Assembly: GCA_918026815.1 (NCBI GenBank)
Contig: CAKJVC010000175.1
Span: 1 to 36,208 of the forward strand
Direction: 5' to 3'
Source: Chalara sp. BL73
Taxonomy: Eukaryota > Ascomycota > Leotiomycetes > Helotiales
DNA: 36,208 nt
Part shown: positions 1-11,366 of the stretch, one piece after another
How positions within the stretch are numbered: the first letter of the stretch is position 1
Layout: each line of letters opens with the position of its first letter
The notes under the pieces: generated by a model
Databases searched by the model: none
What the model saw: the letters and a program-made list of their open reading frames with translations, nothing else
Told to the model about the DNA's origin: nothing
Program-made: the position numbers and the translations under genes

Positions 1-509
1 CTCAATTTCGAAACGGAAACGTTCTAGAAAGAATCGTCTTCAAGGCGCAGCAGAGAAGGAACCCCACCATTCACTGAAGTTCAGCAAGCGGGACGTGGAA
101 CCGATTCTTCCGCTCCGCTCTTGCCAAGCCAGAGATGTTAAGCCTTGAAATTAAGGTCTCTACCCGCCAAACCTTCAAGGGCTCCTCCTTGAAATTTGAA
201 GCTTTCCCCAATCAAGCTTATTCTTGAACACAATATTCTTTGAAGCTTCGGCTGTGCCTTTTCAAACCTAAATCAACCTACCTTTTACATCCTTCAGAAC
301 CCTTTCACATGTGCTCACCTTAGCCACCTGCAACAATTCATTGCAAACTACGTCGATCTAGCGCGTGTTGATTAGGCACCTCCCATCTCATCTCGATTTA
401 TCTTGAGTCCTCTCCAACACCGGAATCTTCAATACGATCTTGGATCTATACGATTGGACGCTTTTACACCTTGCTTTGGAACCGAACTCTGAAAATCTAC
501 GTCTGCCGA
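1..509 (+). promoter_or_regulatory. Upstream region and presumed 5' UTR of the Dbp5-type gene
   Basis: There is no long open frame here. The last 250 bases before the ATG at 510 are pyrimidine-rich (runs of CT and CCTT), as is usual for leaders of constitutively expressed fungal genes. No clear TATA box was found. A possible end of an upstream gene near 25-140 could not be supported. Confidence 0.35.
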
Positions 510-2252
510 CATGTCTGCATCCAAATCTCTGGAAGAACGCATGTCGCAGCCACTAAACACTACAGCGAAGGTCGATAGCTCTTGGGCTGATGAAGTAGCT
601 TCTCCAACTGGCGTAGCCTCCTCCTGCAGCCCCTCTCCATGGGGATGCCGCAGCGATTTCTCAGGTTGATGGTGCTACCGAAGCACAAGAGGGCTCCGCA
701 TTACAGGATTCGGAGTTTGATGTTGAATTGAAGCTCGCGGACATGCAGATGGATCAGAACAACCCTCTCTTCTCTACTCAGAAGTTTGACGAACTCGGCA
801 TGTATGTAGTATCTATTCGTACCGTCCAAGAATTTCTAACTGAGTATAGCAACGAGTATATCCTAAAGGGGTTGGTCTCTCTAGGTTACCAGAAACCCTC
901 CAAGATTCAACAAAAGGCGCTCCCGCTTCTGCTTGCCGAACCTCCTCGAAACATGATTGCGCAATCCCAATCTGGTACAGGGAAGACTGCTGCGTTTGTC
1001 ATCACGATACTTTCCAAGCTCGACTACACAAAGCCCCACTCGCCACAAGCTTTAATCCTCGCTCCCAGCCGAGAGCTAGCTCGTCAGATTGAAGGCGTCT
1101 TTAAAGCTATTGGACAATTTATTGAGGGTTTGACTATTCAAGCTGCCGTCCCAGGTGCTGTATGTATATCTATTTGCTGATAACTTGCTCTGACACTCAA
1201 TGACTAACTCTCATATCATAGGTTGAGAGGGGGCAAAGGTTCAAGCAATGGTTGTTGTCGGTACTCCAGGTACTGCGATGGATCTCATTAAGCGAAGACA
1301 ATTGGACCCTAGTGCGGTATACCGGATGTGCCTAGACGAAGCCGACAATATGCTAGATCAGCAGGGTCTTGGTGAACAGTGCATGCGTACAAAACAGTGC
1401 GTCTCCTCTATATTCTCCTACTTTCGTCTACTAATAAATTATAGGATGCTCCCACGTTTGCAACAGATTCCTCTCTTTTCTCTGCGACCTTTCCCGATGG
1501 AGTCGTCCGCTATGCCCAACAATTCTCGCCAAATGCCAACGAAATACGTCTAGCACGCAACAATCTTACCGTCTCTGGCATCAAGCAGATGTTCATGGAT
1601 TGCTCAAATGGTGAGGATGGAAAGTTCCAGGCCCTCGTCAATCTCTACACCCTTCTTACAGTTGGGTCGTCAATCATATTTGTCAAGGTACGTTATATAT
1701 ACGTTTCAGCCGCTCTGGATTAACTTCTTGATTAGACACGAGAGACAGCATCAGGTATTGCTGCAGCCCTCAACGCCGCGAACCACAAGGTTGTGGCTAT
1801 ACATGGTGCTTTTGATGGCAACGAGAGAGATTCTATCTTGGAAGACTTTCGCAGCGGCAAATCTAAGATCCTAATCACAACAAACGTCCTTGCTCGTGGT
1901 ATTGATGTACAATCAGTCACCATGGTCATCAACTATGATATCCCAACCATGGGTCGCGACAATCGACCAGACCCCGAGACCTACCTTCATCGTATTGGTC
2001 GCACCGGTAGATTTGGTCGCGTTGGCGTCAGTATTAGCTTCGTTTTTGATCGTCACAGCTATCAAGCACTGAAGTCTATTACAGACCACTTCGGTATGCC
2101 AAACCCCTGCTTACTTTGTACCTCTTGGCTGACATTTGTGACTATCAGGTATTGATCTGCAACCCTTGAATCCAAATGATATGGATGCGAATGAGAAGAC
2201 CATTCAGCAAATCATCAAGTCTAGCCGTGCTGGAACTAACTTCAAGACATAG
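510..2252 (+). pseudogene. DBP5: Dbp5-type DEAD-box ATP-dependent RNA helicase, reading frame broken at three points
   Basis: Dbp5 is the DEAD-box ATPase that remodels mRNPs at the cytoplasmic face of the nuclear pore. The ATG at 510 opens MSASKSLEERMSQPL, then an acidic N-terminal tail, the Q-motif region (KPSKIQ), Walker A (SQSGTGKT, about 967-990), PSRELARQ, GTPGT, LDEADN (about 1333), SAT (about 1479), ARGID and [11 protein letters not shown], ending SSRAGTNFKT and TAG at 2252. Introns fit at 802-849, 1160-1221, 1397-1444, 1688-1735 and 2094-2148. Three frame breaks remain that no intron explains: one between about 600 and 650; one at the five-G run 1229-1233, where six G restore the frame; and one near 1470-1485, where CT appears duplicated just before SAT. 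All catalytic motifs persist, so the damage is recent or is sequence error. Dbp5 identity is firm from the motif spacing and the tail; DBP5 is normally single copy and essential, so an intact copy elsewhere would be expected if the breaks are real. Confidence 0.85.
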
Positions 2253-3388
2253 ACTCTTTGAAAAACTTGCATGGTGAAGCGTTGATGGGGAAGGTTTAGC
2301 CATAAAACAGGCGTTATTATTGCTTCTAGATCTAGGGATCCACACGTGCCGTTAGGGAAAAGCCGTATTGCGCGTATATGATGAATGAATTAATGGAGTT
2401 CAAACAATTTTCCACACATTTCTAACAGCTACCAGGGTGCATTTACACGTGACTCATACCTGCCTGCTCCCGATCTCAGCCACCAGATGTGTGGCTTCAC
2501 GAGAAAGGCAATATGTGATTGGTGTTCCTGCAGGAATGACGCCGCAGGGACTGTTATAACATTGGCATAGCATGGGTGAACTGGAACAGTTGGTTAGTGC
2601 CTCACACGTGATCAATCTTTTCTTCTAGCCGCCCAAAATAGGCGCAGAGTCTACGGACCAACCAATTGGGTTGACACCCCACCCATAAATAACTTCGAAA
2701 CGACATCATCTCTACACAGCGCCTACCGACCTGCATACATGTATCTTTCTTTAACCGTCGTCAGCATGTTCTGGCCAGAGAAAATAGCACTTGATGCTTT
2801 GGACTAGCTTCCGATTCGTGAGTGCAGAATATTGACGCTGAGAATAGCCCCCATACAGCCATGAATGAGCATGAGCACCATCCACTGGTGTTGTGCGGAG
2901 CGTCAATAACAATTCAAGATGTCCTACCCATCTTAACTTTGTAACTGCTTTCTACCTTTTCTCTCTTGTCTCGCGTTTCAGTCTTCATCTTTTGATTATC
3001 CTCTTCCATTATTTTCCTTTGCAGTATTTCCTATCCAATTTTCCCTCTCTTCTATCGCCGACGACCCGGATTATAGAACTTCATTGTGGATGGCCCTTTC
3101 TTGAATATTATCGCAATAGACTTTTAATTATGTTTGAGACGCTGGTCGCCTCTGATATTGTACAATTACGTTCATCAAGGTTAGCAGCACATCTTTTCAA
3201 TTTGGATACAAACAGCTTGTTGTTGGTGGCTATGGCAAAGCCGCGCGGTGATGGGTCTGCATTGGGACACAGCAATATGGCCAACACCAGTGTGGCCATG
3301 ATGGCTGTGAGAGCAACTGCTCTAAAACTCCTCAGGCTCCGCTCGGTACAACAATACGTGAATATGCTAACATTTCTCTCTAGTTTCG
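2253..3388. other. Intergenic region, promoter and possible 5' UTR intron of the CFEM gene
   Basis: The open frame on the plus strand across 2893-3615 starts with GTG, resembles no protein family and overlaps the CFEM exon in another frame, so I treat it as a shadow. CACGTG-type motifs occur near 2445 and 2605. Just before the CFEM ATG, the sequence from about 3306 (GTGAGA) to 3382 (GCTAAC about 15 bases before CTCTCTAG) looks like a 5' UTR intron. Confidence 0.4.
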
Positions 3389-6171
3389 ATGAGGATGAGC
3401 ATCTCATGTCTTCCGACTATACTCTTTCGTCTTCTTCTAATAGTTCAATTCGCATATACAACACTCGCAGACGACTCCTTTTCCTTAAACACCGAACTCA
3501 AGAACTTTATTCCAGCTTGCGCTCAAGCATGCTTCGTTTCGTTCCTAGAAAACAACTTTCCTACCAGTGTGTGCACAACAGATCCGACGCTAGACTGTCT
3601 TTGCTCGACCGGTAGCAAAAGTGGCTTCACGATCGGGGAGGCGGCTATACAATGTATAATATCTGAAATTAATGTTGGGTCCTGTCGAGGGAATGATGCT
3701 GAGGGTATGAGAAGCCGTGCTTTTGAGAATTCATGACTGATATGATATAGATACGGTTATTACCGATGCCCTTACAATGTGTAATGGGAAGGAGAATGCA
3801 TTACCTAATACGCACAAGACGATAACCGCGACATTATTTGTCCCTACCTCGTCAGGGGTCACTTTGCCTGCAGCAACAACAAGGTCATTGACTTTATCAA
3901 CGAGCACCCGCTCCACCACAACGAGAAATAGTAGTAGTAGCAGTAGCAGTAGTAGCAGCACAACTGGAATAAGCTCAATAATCACTGCGCCACCTACTCT
4001 ACTGACCTCGCCTGGAGCATCCCAGACCACCGACAGCAGCAGTCAAACACCTGTCCAAGCTTTACCTGACACCTCAGCTGCAAACCGATCTTTAACGACA
4101 CCGCAAATCGCAGGCATTACCGCCGCAGCTGTTGGAGGAGCAGCGATCATAGTAGGATTGATCATATTGTGTGCATGCTTAAGACGTCGCCGTCAACGCC
4201 AGAGAGATAGTGACATGATCCCATTCCAGTCAGATCCAACAATGTCAAAATTTGGACTTGGAATTCGGCCTCCAGGGCCGTTTCGTGGAATGAGCGAATT
4301 CTCAAAATCGAAGTCATCCAACTTTGAAGCACCGAATGGAACATGGAAGAAGGTTGCGCCACCAGTTCCTCCTCGCTTAGACACCTCAGATCCGTATATG
4401 TTCTCACGGAGAAGTATCCGTCCTGATACCATCGGTTTGGCAATCTCTCCAGACAGACAAATACCTGCTCGAGAGAATAGAACATCTAGGCTACTACCCG
4501 AGAGACCAGCATTAACTTTGAATACGGGACAGGCGTCAGAGCTTCCTGGCAGTGGATCGAAACCATATCTTCCAATATATGCGCAAATGAGTAGATTGCA
4601 AAGACAAAGCAGTGCAACTCAGTTTGAAGAAGATGATGAGGATAACAATCCCTACACAGATGAAAGCTTTGGTCGACGATCAGGAGACCGTATTCTTGGA
4701 CCTCCACAAGCTCCACCACAAGCTCAGATGCCCACGATCAAGATGGTTCCACCAGAAAGTGTACCACCAGAATTTTTCGTTACTTCCAACTATCCGACAA
4801 ATTTAAATCCACCACCGCCAGCTGCACTGAATAGAGATAGCAACGCACCGATGCCAGCGTATGTTAATAAGATTCCAACGTCACAATACTCGACAGCTCC
4901 CCTCGCTGTAGGCAGAGGCGTCGGTTCTTTCTCCCGTCCTAGGCCCACAGCACCTGGGGAACTTCAAGTACCAGGCCACACGTCCTCTCAAACAGCTACC
5001 GCTCGTTCCATTCTACCACCAGGATCATCTATATATTCCTCCGCCTCCAACACAACCTTTGAATCTGGACCTAACACCTCCACATCCGCGCCTTTCCCAC
5101 TCAGCTACCCTCCTCCGATTCGAACCTCCATAGGCCCTAAACGTAAATCACTAAAACAAGACCGTGCATCCACCGGCTCCGTTGATTCGTGGGAGCAAGA
5201 TAATTCACCGACAAAAGAGAACAGAGGAACAATAATGCTCGATCTCTCCCCCGTCGCTGAGTCTCCTTCTTCACCCCAAACCGGCATTTCCCCAGTCTCA
5301 TACCCCAAAATTCCGCCGCGAAGCCCCATGAATCAGATGCCACCGAGCATACGCATGGTTCCACCACCAGCACAGCCTGATTTCGCGAGTGTGTTCTCTA
5401 GTGGACGGGCTGGCGCGCGTCAAAACCAGGCTGATAAAATGGGAAGTCAAAATGAGATAAAGCCATGGCAAGCTGCCGAAATGGAGGCTGCCAGGCGGCG
5501 AAGGATGTCCCAGGCTCAAGCCCAAGAAGCTCAAGCTAGACAAGCAGAGGCTCGTGCCAGAGCTCAGCAGCAGGCACGAGGGCAACAAGTAAATTGGACC
5601 TCGCAGCAACAAATCACGCCTACGAAGCCTCTACAGGTAAGGCCAAAACTCGGCTCACCATTCCAACCACGCACCGAGTTATCACAGACTCTCCCTACAC
5701 AAGCACAACCACGTACTTATTCGCCTCCATCCCAAGCGCAGTCCAAGCCTTTGTCTCAACAAAAAGCATACATCGCACCCTCTGCACATTTCAACAATTC
5801 GCCCACTCCCCTACATCTCCAACCTCAGCACGCCCGCAAGAATAGCAACTCGGGCTCCATCGCCTCGCAAAACAGCACAAACTCTTCGCTACTAGCGAAA
5901 AGACTGGGGGCCGAGAGAGCGGCAGCGTTGCAATTACACACACCACAAGAGAGGGGGAGGTAGCGGAGGAAATAACAAAACGTGGCGAGTTTTGGGGCGA
6001 GACGAGAAGGAACGTGCGAAGGATGCGGGATGGAGGCCACAGCTTGCAAATGGGGGAGACAGGGAAATGGATGGAGATCAAGGAACCGGCGGTTTGCCAC
6101 GGACGCCCGGTTGGGTGCCGAAGCTGACCCCGACTAGGAGGGGGAACGAGTTGTTTTTGAGCGTTGCGTAG
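3389..6171 (+). CDS. CFEM-domain single-pass membrane protein with long Pro/Gln-rich cytoplasmic tail; C-terminal 70 codons out of frame
   Basis: Exon 1 is 3389-3704 and exon 2 starts at 3751; the 46-nt intron is GTATGA..ATATAG. The protein begins with a signal peptide (residues 1-27). A CFEM domain follows at about residues 38-117, with the cysteine series PACAQAC, SVC, CLC, QC, SC and MC (the last supplied by exon 2). Next come a Ser/Thr-rich linker with a serine run near residues 166-180 (AGT/AGC codons, 3929-3961), one transmembrane helix (about 225-248) and an RRRRQRQR stop-transfer. The rest is a low-complexity Pro/Gln/Ala tail with an Ala/Gln/Arg coiled-coil-like stretch around 5470-5590. 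The frame stops at 5963 (842 aa). Shifting by one base at the G run 5952-5956 opens 70 further codons ending TPGWVPKLTPTRRGNELFLS and TAG at 6169-6171, which looks like the genuine C-terminus. CFEM proteins bind heme or act as surface receptors such as Pth11; the role here is unknown. Confidence 0.85.
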
Positions 6172-7405
6172 AATTTCTCTTTCTTTAACCCTTTTCCTTT
6201 TATCATCTTTCTTTTAATTCAGGACTTGAGGAGGAGAGTGACGGGGCATCAATGGCGTTTGAAGCATGCATGGAGTTTATGCTGTTATTTGATGAGAGGG
6301 TTTCTTTGTGCTACTTGCATGACACGGCGTTAAGAGCCTCTTACTTAAGATGTACAATATAGCAGAGTTGAGGTAGCGAAAAGCAATATACCAATTTCTT
6401 TAAAACATTCGTTCAGACTTTGCGTAAGTTAAAATGAAGAGCAACGATGTAAGAGTTGGGATATTCTCTCACCCTAGTCACACCGTGTAGTGTTCGTTGG
6501 TAGCGGGCTTTCCAACAGCGTTATTCATATCTGTCAGCGCACTATAGCCGTCTACCAATTCTTCAGAGCGACCTTGATGGGTTTAGACATCTTGGCGTAC
6601 CATGATGTTGGGAACGAACACGCAAATGTGTGGTAGAAAGCTACACCGTCCATTCCATTTACAGCAAGCCTAGTGTTCGCTTCCTCGCAAATAGCAACAT
6701 GTCCTGATACGAGCTATGCCGAGTTAAGCCTTGCCTCACTACATACTCATCGGCGCATGGGGAAGAGAACGCAGCAACGGCATATGCATGCATGCCCTAA
6801 ACCTACTAAGCCTTGCTGTTGTGGTAATGGGGCACGGTGAGCCGGGATCCTGCTTCTGTGTAACAAGAATATGAACTAGACAATCCAACACGAGATGACT
6901 CAGAGTAGAGTGACATGAGGGAACGGCAGACCCCACGACGCATATAAGGATAGTGTTTCTTCTCTTACATTTGCTCGATAAGCACTGCCAGAATCATCGA
7001 GACTGATGATTTAAACCATGAACGAAGCAAATCCACGTCTGATTACGGCCAATTGAAATATCTTGAGTTCAGCAATGATTGTTACCATTTGAGCAAGAAG
7101 CAGCAGCAAATCTACCTCAGCAGAGTAGTAGGCACGATCCCGATAACACAGTCGCGCATAGCCTAGAAATTCTAGTATTTTAAGATTATTGTCCAAAACC
7201 ATGGCTAGATAGAGCTAAGCCAGATCCGAGAATTGAGAGTCTGCCGGGCGTCCAACTGGATGGTGATTATGATCGACAGTGTCTGTGTTCCAACGAATAT
7301 ACCAGAGTTTCTGGCTGAAAGCAACCCTCCTCGCTCTGATGGTACGTTTTGTGCATAGATACACTGCACGAATTCTAACTTCTCTCAAATGAAAAGAGGC
7401 ATTAT
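6172..7405. other. Intergenic region, 3' UTR of the CFEM gene and unannotated sequence
   Basis: T-rich 3' UTR-like sequence follows the stop (about 6175-6220, CTTTCTTTAACCCTTTTCC). Beyond this there are only short minus-strand frames (6739-6936, 7011-7202, 7215-7409) with no recognisable content. Nothing else was seen. Confidence 0.4.
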
Positions 7406-9114
7406 TCATTGCAGCGGAGGACCTTTGGATTCAGGAATGGGAGAACTGCTACTCCGCCGCAAAGCGAATCGAGCAAATGCTGACGCTGCTAGATTTGAGC
7501 TCAGAGATGTCTCGAAGGACGCATGATCAGGGTCAATGTGAGCATCTGGTGATACAGCATGAAGTGGAGTTGCTAGTTCAACAAGGTTTGGACGATCGAG
7601 GTGAATATGAGCAACTATGAAATCATTGGTAGCCAATGTCAAAACCTGAGGATATAGGACCATCATCGTGGAGAGAATGAGTTAACGATGAAGCGTAGCG
7701 AGAAAGAGGGTTTATACGTGCAGAGTCGGGGTTGTTCTTAATCGGAGTTTCAAGAATGCCGGATTCCTCACCAGGTCGATGAAGAGGAAGATGTTCCTGT
7801 TCTTGTGTTCGAGAAAACTCTTGGCGTCTTGATCTGATCATTCGTGAACGCGATAAGACTCCCCTAACAGTCGAGGACAGCGCTTGGAATTCCTTGCGAG
7901 ACCATCCCCAGTCCTTGGATACATTGTTTGGAGATACATTATTTGGAGTACGTTGATTGGTACTCTGAAGCAATATCACCTCAGAAGCTAATGGTTATTC
8001 AGAGGGAAACGAAAAAGTGCGACTAGAGTGCTCAATCATAGGACGATGTATTTTCAGGAACCTGGTGGGGAAAGGAGAATAGGCGTGGCTCATGTGCCTC
8101 TGACTTGGTAATCTTTTCTACTTCACGAGCCTGATCTTCGGTATAAGTTGACGGAGGCAGATTCTGGTAGAACTTTGCCGTACGGCCGAGGCCAACACGT
8201 GATCTATCCCAATTGGCATCCCTGACTTGGATTTAGGAGTGGTCTGAGGTGGCTGGTCACGGGCGATATGCTGAGGACGATACCAATCGGTTTCCCTACG
8301 TGGCATCAAAATCTTCATCTTCTAAACAGTATTTTGGCAGGACATACCGCACGCCTCTTTCGGCTGGGGAATCACCATAAGGATAGCAAGCATTTGGACG
8401 GTAATAATCGTCTCGTGATGTTCTAGAGGTGACAGTGGTTGTGATAGGAGAGAGCGGTGAATTGCTGGGGCGGTAACTGTTGTAAGTCGTGAAATCAGAA
8501 CTCAAGTAGGTCTAACGAAATGACTCAGGGATATTTTTGTCATGTGTAAAGAGGTCCCACTGTGGCATTCTTTTCTTAGGTTTGTGTGACCTTTCCACGG
8601 ATATTGTTGCAGCAACTTCATCGAAGCAGCTTTGCTACTGATCCGCCTTTGGTCTGGGATACCTACTCGGTGTCGGCGTGATGGGGGTATCACCAACGCC
8701 ATAGGGACGGCTCTCCTATTGAGTTCTTGATTCGCTTTCAACGAGATTCCTAGGTAGAGGGGCGCGACGCCTGTTGACTTTTGAGACGCGTTTGTCTAAG
8801 GAGGTGGACCGGATGTTTCGATCAATGGTGATGGCTGGGTCGAGATGGCTCAAATGCGGCGCTCGCCGAGTACCTTTCTGTGGCGGGGTTACTACTGAAT
8901 CTCTGCCTAGCAAACCATCATTTGGACGCTCCTTCGTCATCTTTTGAGCTCTTCGGTCAGCATCCCTATATATCCTGCATACAAGTGCTTGATTAGTGGT
9001 TCGATATCCTGCTCGGTGAGCAAACGAGGTATCTGCCCCCCCCTCTTGCTTTTTTGTCTTTACTATTGTCAAAGACCACGAAAAGTGTTTCGATGGTTTG
9101 ATCAAATACTGCAA
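7406..9114 (-). pseudogene. Decayed gene for an unrecognised Ser/Arg/Pro-rich protein, riddled with in-frame stops
   Basis: One minus-strand frame stays protein-like from 9114 to about 8035, broken only by stops at 8718-8716 (TAG), 8637-8635 (TAG), 8514-8512 (TAG), 8298-8296 (TAG), 8259-8257 (TGA), 8235-8233 (TAA) and 8034-8032 (TGA). Between the stops it reads as continuous coding text, for example ESRPYGVGDTPITPTPSRYP, TYLSSDFTTYNSYRPSNSPL and TAKFYQNLPPSTYTEDQARE. The 8298-8233 cluster could alternatively be bypassed by a pair of frame changes (8318-8118 is open in another frame). Further on, 7979-7623 and then 7666-7406 continue in two other frames with similar Ser/Arg-rich text. No domain is recognised; the original was probably a basic, disordered protein of 500 or more residues. 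The true 5' end is not identified. The many stops plus frame changes argue for decay rather than introns. Confidence 0.55.
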
Positions 9115-9271
9115 CTAGAATAGCTCTGACTGAAGCTGAAAATCTGGTGCAGATATCACAAGGCAGACGTGATGGTTTCAATGTCGTGGTTGTGATCAAG
9201 AATGAACCCCGGCTACAATAACCTTGTTTGCTTTGTGACTTGGCATCGGTACAACCTCCCTTCCCTGCCAA

Positions 9272-11366
9272 GTAAGAGCCGCGATCTCCATGTCTTCAGA
9301 CATGTCAACGAAACATTGATCATATATAGGCCCAGCAGTTCGAAAACCATCGCTGTGCAGCCCATGATCTTCCAAACTCTAGTTAAATATTCGTCAAAAA
9401 TACACGAGAATGTTTCTCAATCACGTGTAATCTCAGCTGACTTACGCGAGTCTTCTTTCTAGTGTTGACTGTTTACTTCGGTCTCCTCCACAAATGGCAA
9501 AATTACCATACATATATCCAAAATCATATTTCAGTAGCTTCGTGCATCTAGTCGACCGTTGACTCTCCCAGGATTCTTGCAGGTTGATCGCCGGAGCCTC
9601 AACTACCACTAGGCTATTTCCGCCGGACCACAGTCTCATTGCATGTCAACTGATAAAAAAACTCCCCAAGGTGTATGCACAAGTGGGGGGACGTCTCAGG
9701 CTCCGGCATACACACCAAAACCTAGGATGCAGTCAAGAAAGGGAGCAAGGATTATGATGCAAGATCGCTCAGCCTTACCATACAAGATATGCACCATAAG
9801 CATTAAGCTCTGCTTTCATTCCAAAGACCATCAGACTCTCGAATACGATCCAATCAGTCCCCAAACGTCTTACAATGTTTATAAATGTCAGTAGTCCTAG
9901 GATAAAGTACTATTCAAGAGCAGGAAAGTTTTCCCTTCGCATGCAGCAATTGCAAATTCAGATTTTAGGACCCTGGCCTATGGCCCCCAAATCTGCCGTA
10001 GGCATAAAGCAGCGGCTCCATGCCTTTGCGAGTGTCCTATCAGCTCGAGGAGATGGCAATTTACAGTTCCGATAATTTAAGCCCCTTGAATTGTTTGGTT
10101 GTTCATGGGTTCTTCTATTTCTATTGCCTACGGTGGTAGTCTCTAATCAGATTTTCCTACTTATCTGCACTCTCCATGTCTCAATCGCTCGCAATTGTCG
10201 CACTTTTTACATCTAAGCCCATTATTATGCATTATTTTGAGTTGTCAAGTAGGATATGCTTATATGCATAGCTTGGCCACTCAGTGTAGGCCGGCCTTAG
10301 ATCCATTCCGGGTGTAAGAACCATAATAGCTAGATCACAGCATTGCCATCACTCTTCGGTATGCCAGGATTCAATATACCGTTGACACGGCATGCAGGAG
10401 CATGTGGTGTGATTTAATTATGTACCAGGGCATCATAATGCCAGTGTAGCCTGGAACATTTTGCTCATTTATGGAGAATCTTCCATCCTGTTCGCTGTTA
10501 GCCCTCCAGCTAGTATCGGTTTATCAAGGCCCTTGCTGCCTTATACGTGCGCCCTGTCACATTAAAGCTCATATGTCATGGCAAACATCTTAGCTGCGCA
10601 CATGGTCGGTTACAGTCACTCTCAAATTTAGGGTGTGAGTATTAGATCCTTTACGATGATGCTAGGCACAAACCGCACATAAAAATCTAAAAGACATCAC
10701 AGACTCCTGTCAAGTTTTGAGATCTTCTAAAAGCTGGTGTGAGGCAGTAGCCTTATTCTCTTTCTAAATTCGTGCCTTAAAAACTTTTTTAGAATTCTCG
10801 GCCAATCTACCAAGGTGCTGAAACGTTACGTGTTAATTCACGGGCATTCCCTCCCTTACATACACACATGCTTAGACACAAGGAGGACTAAGGCAAACAT
10901 TGTCCTACCCTTCTGCTCGGTCCTTAATATTTTCCTAAAGCGAGCCTACCCGTAGCCATCACCAGTTTACCCTTGATCCGCGAGCACCGATTCGCCGCCA
11001 TAATATCATCCCCAGTGAGATAATATTACTTGGATATCAGCAGGAACCTCTCAGGATGCGAGCAAAGCGCGATTAAGCCAAGGAAACCAAGCACCCCAGA
11101 CAACACCCGCTACTAGTGTGGGATATCGCAATATATTGGTCTATTCTATAGAGCTCTATCCATTCAGCTTGAAGTGAACAGTCTTGAGTCACGCTGTGAC
11201 TCTTTGCCTACCTATACCGGCGTTTCTATTCGCATGCTTAGAAGAATGTCTGGACAGTTGCCTTGAGTACGACACGCAGATGATGAAAGTTGAGGAGGTT
11301 ATATTGAAGATGTCCAGCCACCTGGGGAGGACCCACGACCAGGACACGCAATTTTCAACGATCAAA
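9272..11366. other. Long intergenic region before the NmrA-like gene
   Basis: Only short open frames with non-ATG starts or no protein-like composition are present (9202-9462, 9643-9894, 9875-10075). The 11184-11366 stretch is the in-frame but probably untranslated 5' extension of the NmrA-like gene. No repeats or RNA genes were recognised. Confidence 0.4.

Noticed and set aside
2893..3615. 240-codon plus-strand frame upstream of and overlapping the CFEM exon
   Set aside because: It starts with GTG, has no family resemblance, and its 3' half runs over the CFEM signal peptide and domain in another frame; the CFEM reading has a signal peptide, conserved cysteines and a valid intron.
3929..3961. 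AGT/AGC repeat considered as a microsatellite or regulatory repeat
   Set aside because: It lies in frame within the CFEM protein and encodes the serine run of the extracellular linker, which is usual for this family.
5791..6100. Minus-strand frames of 91-96 codons opposite the end of the CFEM gene
   Set aside because: They are antisense shadows of the Pro/Gln-rich tail and its out-of-frame extension.
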